Source: Deltaproteobacteria bacterium
Lineage (GTDB): Bacteria > Desulfobacterota > Desulfobacteria > Desulfobacterales > ETH-SRB1
NCBI GenBank assembly: GCA_030627475.1
Contig: DAOURZ010000113.1
Span: forward strand, 1 to 5,474
Length of the DNA stretch: 5,474 nucleotides
Direction of reading: 5' to 3'
Part shown: piece by piece, positions 1-5,474 of the stretch
How the letters are laid out: every line of letters begins with the position of its first letter
Numbering within the stretch: the stretch's first letter is position 1
The notes under the pieces: model-generated
Told to the model about the DNA's origin: nothing
Seen by the model: the letters and a program-made list of their open reading frames with translations, nothing else
Database searches by the model: none
Translations under genes and position numbers: made by a program

Positions 1-1210
1 CAATAATAAATTCCAGGTCAGCCTGATTATGTTCAAGTTGCTTTAACTCGTAATTCACTTTAATATTATGATAGTTCTTTTCCTTGTACAGTTCTTCTAT
101 CCGTTTCATATTGCTGTTTATCTTAAATATATTTAAAATCGAACCCGTCCTGATGGTTAAATATTCCTTAATTTCTTCATCTTCATAAACTTTATTGCCT
201 TTAATGTTGATTACCATAATAGTCGGTTTTTCTTTGACTTTGAATATAATTATTTTTCCTTCAGGTTTATCATCAGATTCAATTATTATATTCTCAAAAT
301 AACCCATTAAATAGACAGATTTTAAGTCCTCTGAAATCTTTTTGGCATTGAAGATGTCGCCCTGTTTTGTTTTTATATATTTTTTTATGGCATCGGTTTC
401 TATACGTTTATTCCCTTCAACAAGCACTTCTGTCACTTTTTTCTTTCCGTAAACTCTAAGCCCAAGATTTTCAGCAAGTTTTTTTACGCTTCCGAACAAA
501 TTTTCTACGCTGTCCCCTTCAACAAATAAAATGTCTGACGGCTTGCTATTAAAAGATTCTATGATTTTTGCGTCCAGGCTGAATTTTTGTCCCAGACAGG
601 TCAGGCTTCCATAAATAACATAATCAGCTCCGGCCTTAATGCCGAGATTCCTTATTCCGGATACGCTGTGGGGCTGATTTTCCAATGCAAAATCAGGGAT
701 ACTATCGGCTTTTATTACAATAGCGCCATTCCGTTTAAAATAGTTTTCCAATATTTCCTGAATTTCAATTCCGGTAGAAGAAGTTTCCTCAACCTTTCTT
801 TCAAATTTGGTTTTTCCGTTATAAATTCCACAGAACCATCCCTTTAAATCAGCTCCGGTCTTTATATAATACCAATGATTCAATTTGCCACGTTCAGGTT
901 TCGGTTCATCCAGGATTTGAAATTTTTCACCTTTTTTCATCAACAGTTTAATTCTGCTATTTGTATTACTTTCTTCACGCAGATTCATATTTGATGTCAG
1001 TATATAATACCGGGGAGGTTCGGACTTTGAAACTTTTTCTGCTATGGAAACTTTTGGTTTACGCTCTTCACTTTTTTTTAGATATGGCAGTTCTTTTTGT
1101 GCGTGGATTTCAAAAGGCAGGACTAAAACCCGAACTGTTTCCAGAGAATATACTCCGGCCGGAAGCAGTAAAATAATTGCTATTATGAGTAGTTTTAAAC
1201 ATTTTTGCAT
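1..1210 (-). CDS. bamA: BamA-like outer-membrane assembly factor with inserted SH3b domain (partial, 5' part)
   Basis: The N-terminal 403 residues are visible and the gene continues past the left edge, so the remaining POTRA repeats and the beta-barrel are not seen. BamA inserts and folds beta-barrel proteins in the outer membrane. Residues 1-22 look like a signal peptide (MQKCLKLL, a hydrophobic run, then VYS before LETVRV). Residues 24-44 (VRVLVLPFEIHAQKELPYL) are the first strand of a TolB-like domain, which resumes at about 148 (IEIQEILENYFKRNGA) and includes GADYVIYGSL (194-203) and GQKFSLDAKII (207-217). Between them lies an SH3b domain at about 65-137, with NLRE, KKGEKFQIL, HWYYIKT and KGWFCGIY. 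A first POTRA spans about 259-328 (EVLVEGNKRIE, YLMGYFENI) and a second starts at about 331 (INIKGNKVYEDEEI, TIRTGSILNIF). The ATG at 1208-1210 lies 11 bp after lolD's stop and has no strong Shine-Dalgarno; an in-frame GTG two codons upstream is an alternative start. Position after lolD fits BamA. The family call is firm; the SH3b insertion is unusual as far as I know. Confidence 0.86.
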   Translation of the reverse strand, partial: MQKCLKLLIIAIILLLPAGVYSLETVRVLVLPFEIHAQKELPYLKKSEERKPKVSIAEKVSKSEPPRYYILTSNMNLREESNTNSRIKLLMKKGEKFQILDEPKPERGKLNHWYYIKTGADLKGWFCGIYNGKTKFERKVEETSSTGIEIQEILENYFKRNGAIVIKADSIPDFALENQPHSVSGIRNLGIKAGADYVIYGSLTCLGQKFSLDAKIIESFNSKPSDILFVEGDSVENLFGSVKKLAENLGLRVYGKKKVTEVLVEGNKRIETDAIKKYIKTKQGDIFNAKKISEDLKSVYLMGYFENIIIESDDKPEGKIIIFKVKEKPTIMVINIKGNKVYEDEEIKEYLTIRTGSILNIFKINSNMKRIEELYKEKNYHNIKVNYELKQLEHNQADLEFII

Positions 1211-1221
1211 ATACACAATAA

Positions 1222-1929
1222 TTATCTCGTTTTTACAAGTTTTCCATCAATAATTGTCAGGCTCTGCGACATGCGTGATGCAAGCTCCAGGTTGTGTGTT
1301 ATCACAACCAATGCCATTTGAAATTCCTGATTCAGCTCCAAAAAAAGTTCGTGAACCTGTTCGCTGTTTTTTTTGTCAAGATTACCGGTAGGCTCATCGG
1401 CAAGAAGAACAGCCGGCCTGAGGATTAATGCCCTTGCCAGAGCAACTCTCTGTTGTTCGCCTCCGGACAGTTTTCCTGCTTTGTGAAAAAGCCTGTCTCT
1501 TAATCCGACCCTTACCAGTATTTTTTCTGCGGCTTCTCTGGAACTATCTTTGCTCAGGCCTTTGATAAGCGCTGGCATCATTGTATTTTCAATAGCGCTG
1601 AACTCCGGGAGAAGATGGTGAAACTGAAAAACAAAACCGACAAATTTGTTGCGAAATTGAGCTAATTTATTATTCTCAAAGAGAAAAATGTCATCTCCTT
1701 TAAAAAAAAGATTTCCGCTATCAGGCCGATCAAGAGTTCCAAGTATATGTAGAAGAGTTGACTTTCCAATTCCGGATGCACCAACAACAGCTATCGTTTC
1801 ACCGACATTTAGATTAAAGTCTAAATCCATCAGGATATTGATACCCTTGCTGTCAGTGCTATTAAAGGTCTTGCAAATGCCCCTGGCCGCTATTAAATAA
1901 TCTGAAACAAAATCATTATTGTTAACCAT
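1222..1929 (-). CDS. lolD: Lipoprotein-releasing system ATP-binding protein LolD
   Basis: This is the cytoplasmic ATPase of the Lol ABC transporter, which powers release of outer-membrane lipoproteins from the inner membrane. The 235 residues match the usual length and carry a full ABC set: Walker A GASGIGKST at 50-58, Q-loop Q102 in FQFHHLLPEFSAIEN, signature LSGGEQQR at 154-161, Walker B VLLADEP ending in catalytic E179, D-loop NLDKK, and switch histidine H212 in VITHNLE. The FQFHHLLPEFSAIEN stretch is typical of the LolD/MacB/FtsE-type subfamily. I chose the ATG at 1927-1929 because a GAGG lies 9 nt upstream. An in-frame TTG at 1951-1953 would add eight residues but has no recognisable ribosome site. 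The start overlaps the lolC stop (ATGGTTAA), which suggests translational coupling to its partner permease. Related MacB or FtsE ATPases are possible on sequence alone, but the adjacent LolC-type permease makes LolD the best call. Confidence 0.93.
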   Translation of the reverse strand: MVNNNDFVSDYLIAARGICKTFNSTDSKGINILMDLDFNLNVGETIAVVGASGIGKSTLLHILGTLDRPDSGNLFFKGDDIFLFENNKLAQFRNKFVGFVFQFHHLLPEFSAIENTMMPALIKGLSKDSSREAAEKILVRVGLRDRLFHKAGKLSGGEQQRVALARALILRPAVLLADEPTGNLDKKNSEQVHELFLELNQEFQMALVVITHNLELASRMSQSLTIIDGKLVKTR

Positions 1930-3157
1930 AACGGAGTGCCTCAACAGGATCAAGTTTGGAGGCCTGTTTTGCGGGATAGAGTGTCGATAGAAAACTGATT
2001 ACCATTGCTGCAGAGGCTATTATAACGACATCCAGGAATTCGAGTTTTACGGGAAGAGTTGTAATGTAGTACACATCTCCCGGAAGTTCGATAAACTGGT
2101 AATACTTTAACACTGTACACAGAATAAAGCCCATGAAAACTCCAAAAATAATTCCTATAGATCCTATCACTGTACCTTTAAAGACAAAAATTTTTCTGAT
2201 ACTTTTATCTGTTGCACCCATGGCTTTTAAGATAGCAATGTCCTTTGTTTTTTCCATAACCATCATGATGAGCATGCTGGCGATGTTAAAGGCCGCAACA
2301 AGAACAATAAGCGCCAGAATAATAAACATAACCGTTTTTTCCAGCTTGAGCGCTGAAAACAGGTTCTGATTCATCTGCATCCAGTCCCTTGCCCAGTACT
2401 GGAAGCCAAGTTTTTTGACTATTCTGCCCGCAATATTTCGGGCATTGTAAATATCGTTGACGCGGACTTCAATTCCGTTTACGGAATCTCCCATGCGCAA
2501 AATTTTCTGAGCATCTTTTATGTGTATGTAAGCCAGAGTTCTGTCGTATTCATACATACCCGACTCAAACAAGCCCGCCACTTTAAATCGTTTCATCGTC
2601 GGTATATGCCCTATGGGAGAAATCATTCCCTTCGGTGATATCAGGTAAACGGAATCGCCTTGCATTACTCCTAAATTTTTAGCAAGTTCTTTACCTAAAA
2701 TTATAGAAGGCATGGCAATAGATGTACTTTCTCTTTGATCTGTTTCGTCAAGATTTTTCAGGAAAACCTTGTCAAGGTTTTTTATAACTTTGTCCGCAGA
2801 AGCAGGATCTATTCCTCTTAAAACAGCGCCTGATAATGATAATGATGAACGAAGTATAACCTGGGAATTAATAAAAGGTGTAGCTGCTTCAACTCCGTCA
2901 GTATTTTCCACATGTTTCAGGATGTTGCTATAGTCTGAAAAAGGGACGTTATGGCGCATAATGACTATATGCGACTCTACTCCAAGTATGCGCGACTTAA
3001 GGTCATACTCAAAGCCGGTCATGACGGCAATTACTACAATCAGAGCCATAACACCAACTGTAACGCCAGCTATGGAAAGAATAGTGATCAGCGAAATAAA
3101 GGCTTGTTTCTGTTTAGTCCTGAGATAGCGACTTCCTATGAAAAATTCAAAAGACAT
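1922..3157 (-). CDS. lolC: Lipoprotein-releasing ABC transporter permease, LolC/LolE family
   Basis: This is the inner-membrane permease that, with LolD, extracts mature lipoproteins and passes them to the periplasmic carrier LolA. Its 411 residues match the family length. The N-terminus FEFFIGSRYLRTKQKQAFIS is the typical LolC/E opening. TM1 is at about 21-47, followed by a large periplasmic domain (about 48-272), then TM2 (276-300), TM3 (325-350) and TM4 (375-393). The cytoplasmic loop MEKTKDIAILKAMGAT (301-316) is the conserved LolD-coupling segment, and the C-terminus DPVEALRYG is classic for the family. The periplasmic segment SPIGHIPTMKRF (180-191) resembles the LolC 'Hook' that contacts LolA. 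Only one permease is present here, so it probably works as a homodimer (LolF-like) unless a second gene lies elsewhere. The ATG at 3155-3157 has an AT-rich leader with no visible Shine-Dalgarno. The stop overlaps lolD by 8 bp. Confidence 0.9.
   Translation of the reverse strand: MSFEFFIGSRYLRTKQKQAFISLITILSIAGVTVGVMALIVVIAVMTGFEYDLKSRILGVESHIVIMRHNVPFSDYSNILKHVENTDGVEAATPFINSQVILRSSLSLSGAVLRGIDPASADKVIKNLDKVFLKNLDETDQRESTSIAMPSIILGKELAKNLGVMQGDSVYLISPKGMISPIGHIPTMKRFKVAGLFESGMYEYDRTLAYIHIKDAQKILRMGDSVNGIEVRVNDIYNARNIAGRIVKKLGFQYWARDWMQMNQNLFSALKLEKTVMFIILALIVLVAAFNIASMLIMMVMEKTKDIAILKAMGATDKSIRKIFVFKGTVIGSIGIIFGVFMGFILCTVLKYYQFIELPGDVYYITTLPVKLEFLDVVIIASAAMVISFLSTLYPAKQASKLDPVEALRYG
1939..1942 (-). 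promoter_or_regulatory. Shine-Dalgarno of lolD
   Basis: The minus strand reads TTGAGG, 9 nt before the ATG at 1929. It lies inside the last codons of lolC and is the reason for preferring this start over the in-frame TTG at 1953, which has no comparable site. Confidence 0.6.
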
Positions 3158-3183
3158 AATAAATAATTAAAATTAGTTTTTTC

Positions 3184-3209
3184 GTAGGGGCGAATCTTGT
3201 GTTCGCCCT
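3184..3209. repeat. Imperfect GTAGGGGC-type hairpin (REP-like) after lysS
   Basis: The plus strand reads GTAGGGGCGAA, then the 7-nt loop TCTTGTG, then TTCGCCCT. GGGCGAA at 3188-3194 pairs perfectly with TTCGCCC at 3202-3208, and a G-T wobble pair extends it by one. The GTAG foot has no matching CTAC on the right, where the sequence runs straight into the lysS stop codon (3212-3214). It shares the GTAGGGGC foot with the perfect palindrome at 4823-4854. No T-run follows the stem on the minus strand (it is followed by CTACGAAAAAAC), so it is not a standard intrinsic terminator. GTAG-footed hairpins of this kind resemble REP elements mobilised by REP-associated transposases; that link is inference. 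Confidence 0.6.
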
Positions 3210-3211
3210 GA

Positions 3212-4690
3212 TTAGGGCTTCGGCTTCATATGTGGGAAAAGAATAACTTCACGTATAGAGGCTGAATCTGTAAGGAGCATTGCAACTCTGTCTATTCCTA
3301 TTCCCTCGCCGGCAGCGGGAGGCATGCCATATTCAAGTGCTTCTATGTAGTCTTCATCCATAAAGTGCGCTTCCTCATTACCCTCTTCTCTGTCTGCAAC
3401 CTGCTGAAGAAACCGGGTTTTTTGGTCATCAGGATCGTTGATCTCCGAAAATCCATTTGCAATTTCATGGCCTGCGATGAAAAGCTCAAACCTGTCTGTA
3501 AGTTCGCTATCTTTTCCGTTTTTTCTGGAAAGAGGAGAAATTTCTACAGGATATCCTGTTATAAATGTCGGTTGTATTAATTTTGGTTCAACGAGAATAT
3601 CGAACAGTTTTGCTATTATCTTTCCAATATACCTGGTTTTTGTAATTTTGATTGACTTTGAAGCGGCAAATTCAAGAAGTTTTTCTTTATTTTTTAAGAG
3701 ACCGGGCTCTACACCTCCAATTGTCTCCAAAGCATATGCAAGAGTCATCCTGTTCCACTTACCTCCAAGATCAATGGTATTGTCCTGGTATGTTATCTTT
3801 GTTGATCCTGTAACCTCACTGGCCATGTAACCAAACATTTCTTCTGTCAGATTCATAAGCTCATCGTAAGTTGCATATGCCTGATAGAACTCAAGCATTG
3901 TAAATTCAGGATTATGCCTTGTTGAAACTCCTTCATTCCTGAAATTTCTGTTTATCTCGAAAACTCTTTCAAAACCACCTACAACAAGTCGTTTTAGATA
4001 TAGCTCAGGGGCAATGCGCAGAAAAAGATCCATATCAAGCGCATTATGGTGAGTTATAAATGGTGTAGCCTCTGCCCCTCCCGGGATAGGCTGCATCATA
4101 GGAGTTTCTACCTCTAAAAAATCTCTATCAAGAAAAAATGTACGTATAGCCTGAACTATCCGGCTTCTTTTTATAAATATTTCACGCACATCCGAATTCA
4201 TAATTAAATCAATATAACGCTGACGATAACGTTTTTCAGGATCTTTAAGTCCGTGAAATTTTTCCGGAAGAGGCCTTATTGCTTTTGTGATAAGCTTCAG
4301 CTCATCGGCTATAATTGTCCACTCGCCTGTTCTGGTTTTGAAAACCCCTCCTTTTAAGCCCACGAAATCACCAATATCCAGTTTTTTAAAGATGTCGTAA
4401 GCCCTGTCACCTATCTTGTCTTTTCTGATATATGCCTGGAACTGTCCCGTTCTATCCCTGAACCTGATAAAAGATGCTTTTCCAAAACGATTAATAGCCA
4501 TCATTCGGCCCGCAACGGAAAAAACAGTATCATCTTCTTCAATAGAATGTGGCGACTCTTCTATTACATCTCTCAAATCTTTAACTGTATGGGAAACAAT
4601 AAAATCATTTGGGAATAGATCAATATTATCGTTTTTTAACTCAGTTAGTTTTTTCCTTCGTTTTTCAATTGTATCGCTTGTTTTATCCAT
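3212..4690 (-). CDS. lysS: Lysyl-tRNA synthetase, class II
   Basis: This cytoplasmic enzyme charges tRNA-Lys with lysine using ATP. The 492 residues match bacterial class II LysRS. An N-terminal helical segment is followed by the OB-fold anticodon-binding domain at about 54-135 (VAGRMMAINRFGKASFIRFRD). The class II catalytic core follows: motif 1 around FLEVETPMMQPIPGGAEATP (191-210), motif 2 with ERVFEINRNFRNEG and RHNPEFTMLE (about 241-267), and motif 3 GIGIDRVAMLL (463-473). The LysRS-typical PLSRKN and HEIANGFSEIND segments are present, and the protein ends ILFPHMKPKP. All key motifs look intact. I chose the ATG at 4688-4690, 10 nt after an AGGTG; an in-frame TTG two codons upstream (4694-4696) is the alternative, with only 4 nt to the same site. 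It is probably the first gene of the lysS-lolC-lolD-bamA operon, since the 166-nt spacer upstream holds a candidate promoter. The nearest paralogue family, EpmA/GenX, is shorter and lacks the OB-fold. Confidence 0.98.
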   Translation of the reverse strand: MDKTSDTIEKRRKKLTELKNDNIDLFPNDFIVSHTVKDLRDVIEESPHSIEEDDTVFSVAGRMMAINRFGKASFIRFRDRTGQFQAYIRKDKIGDRAYDIFKKLDIGDFVGLKGGVFKTRTGEWTIIADELKLITKAIRPLPEKFHGLKDPEKRYRQRYIDLIMNSDVREIFIKRSRIVQAIRTFFLDRDFLEVETPMMQPIPGGAEATPFITHHNALDMDLFLRIAPELYLKRLVVGGFERVFEINRNFRNEGVSTRHNPEFTMLEFYQAYATYDELMNLTEEMFGYMASEVTGSTKITYQDNTIDLGGKWNRMTLAYALETIGGVEPGLLKNKEKLLEFAASKSIKITKTRYIGKIIAKLFDILVEPKLIQPTFITGYPVEISPLSRKNGKDSELTDRFELFIAGHEIANGFSEINDPDDQKTRFLQQVADREEGNEEAHFMDEDYIEALEYGMPPAAGEGIGIDRVAMLLTDSASIREVILFPHMKPKP

Positions 4691-4700
4691 TTCCAATTAA

Positions 4701-4705
4701 CACCT
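4701..4705 (-). promoter_or_regulatory. Shine-Dalgarno of lysS
   Basis: AGGTG on the minus strand lies 10 nt before the ATG at 4690 and 4 nt before the alternative TTG at 4696. The longer spacing and the ATG codon favour the 492-residue product. Confidence 0.5.
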
Positions 4706-4787
4706 GTTTTTAGATTTTAAGATAATCCCTGCGAGAAAGGATTAATGCCTTTTTCGCTGAACTATTACAAAAAAAAGTTAAGCCGAA

Positions 4788-4817
4788 TTTATTAACCAAT
4801 TTATAACTATGTGTCAA
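4788..4817 (-). promoter_or_regulatory. Candidate sigma-70 promoter for the lysS-lolC-lolD-bamA operon
   Basis: The minus strand has a consensus -35 hexamer TTGACA (4812-4817). A -10-like TAATAA follows at 17 bp spacing (4789-4794), or AATAAA at 18 bp (4788-4793). The -10 is weak: 3 of 6 or 4 of 6 matches to TATAAT. The site lies just downstream of the palindrome that follows pilC and would give a leader of roughly 90 nt before lysS. The surrounding spacer is AT-rich, so chance matches are a concern. The perfect -35 and its position support the call. Confidence 0.45.
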
Positions 4818-4822
4818 GATTT

Positions 4823-4854
4823 ATGTAGGGGCACGAAGCATCGTGCCCCTACAT
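4823..4854. repeat. Perfect 14-bp inverted repeat, GTAGGGGC-type (REP-like) after pilC
   Basis: ATGTAGGGGCACGA (4823-4836) is exactly complementary to TCGTGCCCCTACAT (4841-4854), with a 4-nt AGCA loop. This makes a very stable GC-rich hairpin in an otherwise AT-rich spacer. It begins 2 nt after the pilC stop codon in the direction of transcription. The 3' flank on the minus strand (AAATCTTGACAC) lacks a T-run, so it does not look like a standard Rho-independent terminator, although it could block exonucleases or separate pilC from lysS expression. The GTAG/CTAC foot recalls REP-type palindromes dispersed in many bacterial genomes. A related, degenerate copy lies at 3184-3209. Confidence 0.8.
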
Positions 4855-4856
4855 CA

Positions 4857-5474
4857 TCATCCTACGATTGAGGCCATCTTGAATATGGGTAGATACATTG
4901 CAATAACGAGTCCCCCGATGGTAACACCCAGAAAAACCAGCATAAACGGCTCTATCATTGCTGTCATGTTTTCAACTGCCTGATCGACTTCATCGTCATA
5001 AAAATCAGCAATCTTTGCCAGCATGTTATCCAGAGCACCGGTTGTTTCGCCGACCTCTATCATCTGGCATACCATCGAAGGAAAGACTTCACTTTCAGCA
5101 AGCGGGGCAGCCATTGTACGACCTTCTTCTATGCCGGAACGTACGTCGTATATGGCTTTTTCAATTATTTTGTTTCCTGCTGTTTTTGCTACGATAGTAA
5201 GTGCGTCCAAAATTGCCACTCCGCTGGTAAGCATAGTACTCATAGTTCGCGTGAACTTAGCTACAGCGACTTTGCGTATCAGCATTCCGAATACCGGTAG
5301 TTTGAGCGATAAGGCATCCAAAATAATCCTCCCTTTTTCAGTACTATAAAACTTTTTCAGGGTGAATATTATTAAACCGAAACCTCCTATTATATACAGT
5401 ATATTATTTTTTACAAAATTACTTATAGCAACAACAATTAGAGTAGGAAGTGGCAGGCTGCCTCCCATGCCTTC
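4857..5474 (-). CDS. pilC: Type IV pilus inner-membrane platform protein PilC (GspF family), C-terminal part
   Basis: The last 205 residues of a T2SF-domain protein are visible; the start lies beyond the right edge. PilC forms the inner-membrane platform that works with the PilB and PilT ATPases in pilus extension and retraction. The fragment begins EGMGGSLPLPTLIV, typical of the linker into the second half, followed by a membrane segment (about residues 16-37), then the second cytoplasmic T2SF domain with KLPVFGMLIRKVAVAKFTRT, LTSGVAILDAL, MVCQMIEVGETTGALDNML and IADFYDDEVDQAVENMTAMI. The final membrane span (about 172-195) leads to the ending MYLPIFKMASIVG, which is characteristic of PilC more than of type II secretion GspF. 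No frameshift or internal stop is seen. The codon at 5466-5468 is an internal ATG, not the start. It is probably in a separate transcription unit from lysS, judging by the 166-nt spacer with a hairpin and candidate promoter. Confidence 0.92.
   Translation of the reverse strand, partial: EGMGGSLPLPTLIVVAISNFVKNNILYIIGGFGLIIFTLKKFYSTEKGRIILDALSLKLPVFGMLIRKVAVAKFTRTMSTMLTSGVAILDALTIVAKTAGNKIIEKAIYDVRSGIEEGRTMAAPLAESEVFPSMVCQMIEVGETTGALDNMLAKIADFYDDEVDQAVENMTAMIEPFMLVFLGVTIGGLVIAMYLPIFKMASIVG

Noticed and set aside
587..847. Plus-strand open frame of 86 codons.
   Set aside because: It is antisense to the continuous BamA-like frame, which has recognisable domains across the same region; the plus-strand product shows no family features.
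622..862. 16-bp near-identical direct repeat (622-637 and 847-862, 15 of 16 bases, 225 bp apart and in frame).
   Set aside because: It encodes KAGAD in the TolB-like part and KTGAD in the SH3b part. Neither copy lies at the edge of the insert, so it does not explain the insertion and is probably chance plus codon bias.
1930..1953. Upstream TTG start for lolD adding eight residues.
   Set aside because: There is no ribosome site ahead of it, the extension has no family similarity, and it would lengthen the overlap with lolC; the ATG at 1929 has a well-placed GAGG.
3438..3830. Plus-strand open frame of 130 codons.
   Set aside because: It is a shadow of lysS, whose catalytic motifs occupy the opposite strand.
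4721..4743. Leader hairpin AATCC / GGATT upstream of lysS, considered as a riboswitch or T-box.
   Set aside because: The stem is about five pairs and nothing resembles T-box or lysine-riboswitch conserved elements in a leader this short.
4771..4797. Possible intrinsic terminator on the minus strand: GTTAA / TTAAC followed by eight Ts.
   Set aside because: The stem is only 5 bp and AT-rich with a 10-nt loop, too weak for a confident terminator; it also lies within the probable lysS leader.

Overview
The window is a bacterial chromosomal segment with every supported gene on the minus strand. Read in the direction of transcription (right to left) the order is: 3' part of a type IV pilus inner-membrane platform gene (pilC), lysyl-tRNA synthetase (lysS), a LolC/LolE-family lipoprotein-release permease (lolC), its ATPase (lolD), and the 5' part of a BamA-like outer-membrane assembly gene. 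It is clearly a diderm. The lysS-lolC-lolD-bamA order, the AT-rich codon usage and the TolB-like domain in front of the BamA POTRA repeats all resemble what I recall of Desulfobacterota (sulfate-reducing 'deltaproteobacteria'). That assignment is inference from gene order and protein style, not from a search.

Layout. 1-1210: BamA-like gene, 403 codons visible, running off the left edge. 1222-1929: lolD, whose start overlaps the lolC stop by 8 bp. 1922-3157: lolC. 3158-3211: short spacer with an imperfect GTAGGGGC hairpin. 3212-4690: lysS. 4691-4856: spacer with a lysS Shine-Dalgarno, a candidate promoter and a perfect 14-bp inverted repeat with a GTAGGGGC foot. 4857-5474: C-terminal half of pilC, running off the right edge. 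There is no gene-free stretch over 300 bases: the left 1.2 kb is one continuous minus-strand frame without a stop inside the window. I see no tRNA, rRNA, CRISPR array or insertion sequence.

How the genes work together. LolC and LolD form the inner-membrane machine that extracts outer-membrane lipoproteins. BamA is the core of the machine that folds outer-membrane beta-barrels and itself normally needs lipoprotein partners. lysS, lolC, lolD and bamA are closely spaced (54 bp, 8-bp overlap, 11 bp) and probably form one operon with an envelope-biogenesis theme. pilC belongs to a separate, upstream transcription unit.

The most notable item is in the BamA-like protein. A bacterial SH3 (SH3b) domain with charged linkers, about 100 residues in all, sits inside the N-terminal TolB-like domain, between its first strand and first helix. 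The second is a pair of related GTAGGGGC hairpins, each 2-3 nt downstream of a stop codon and together bracketing lysS.
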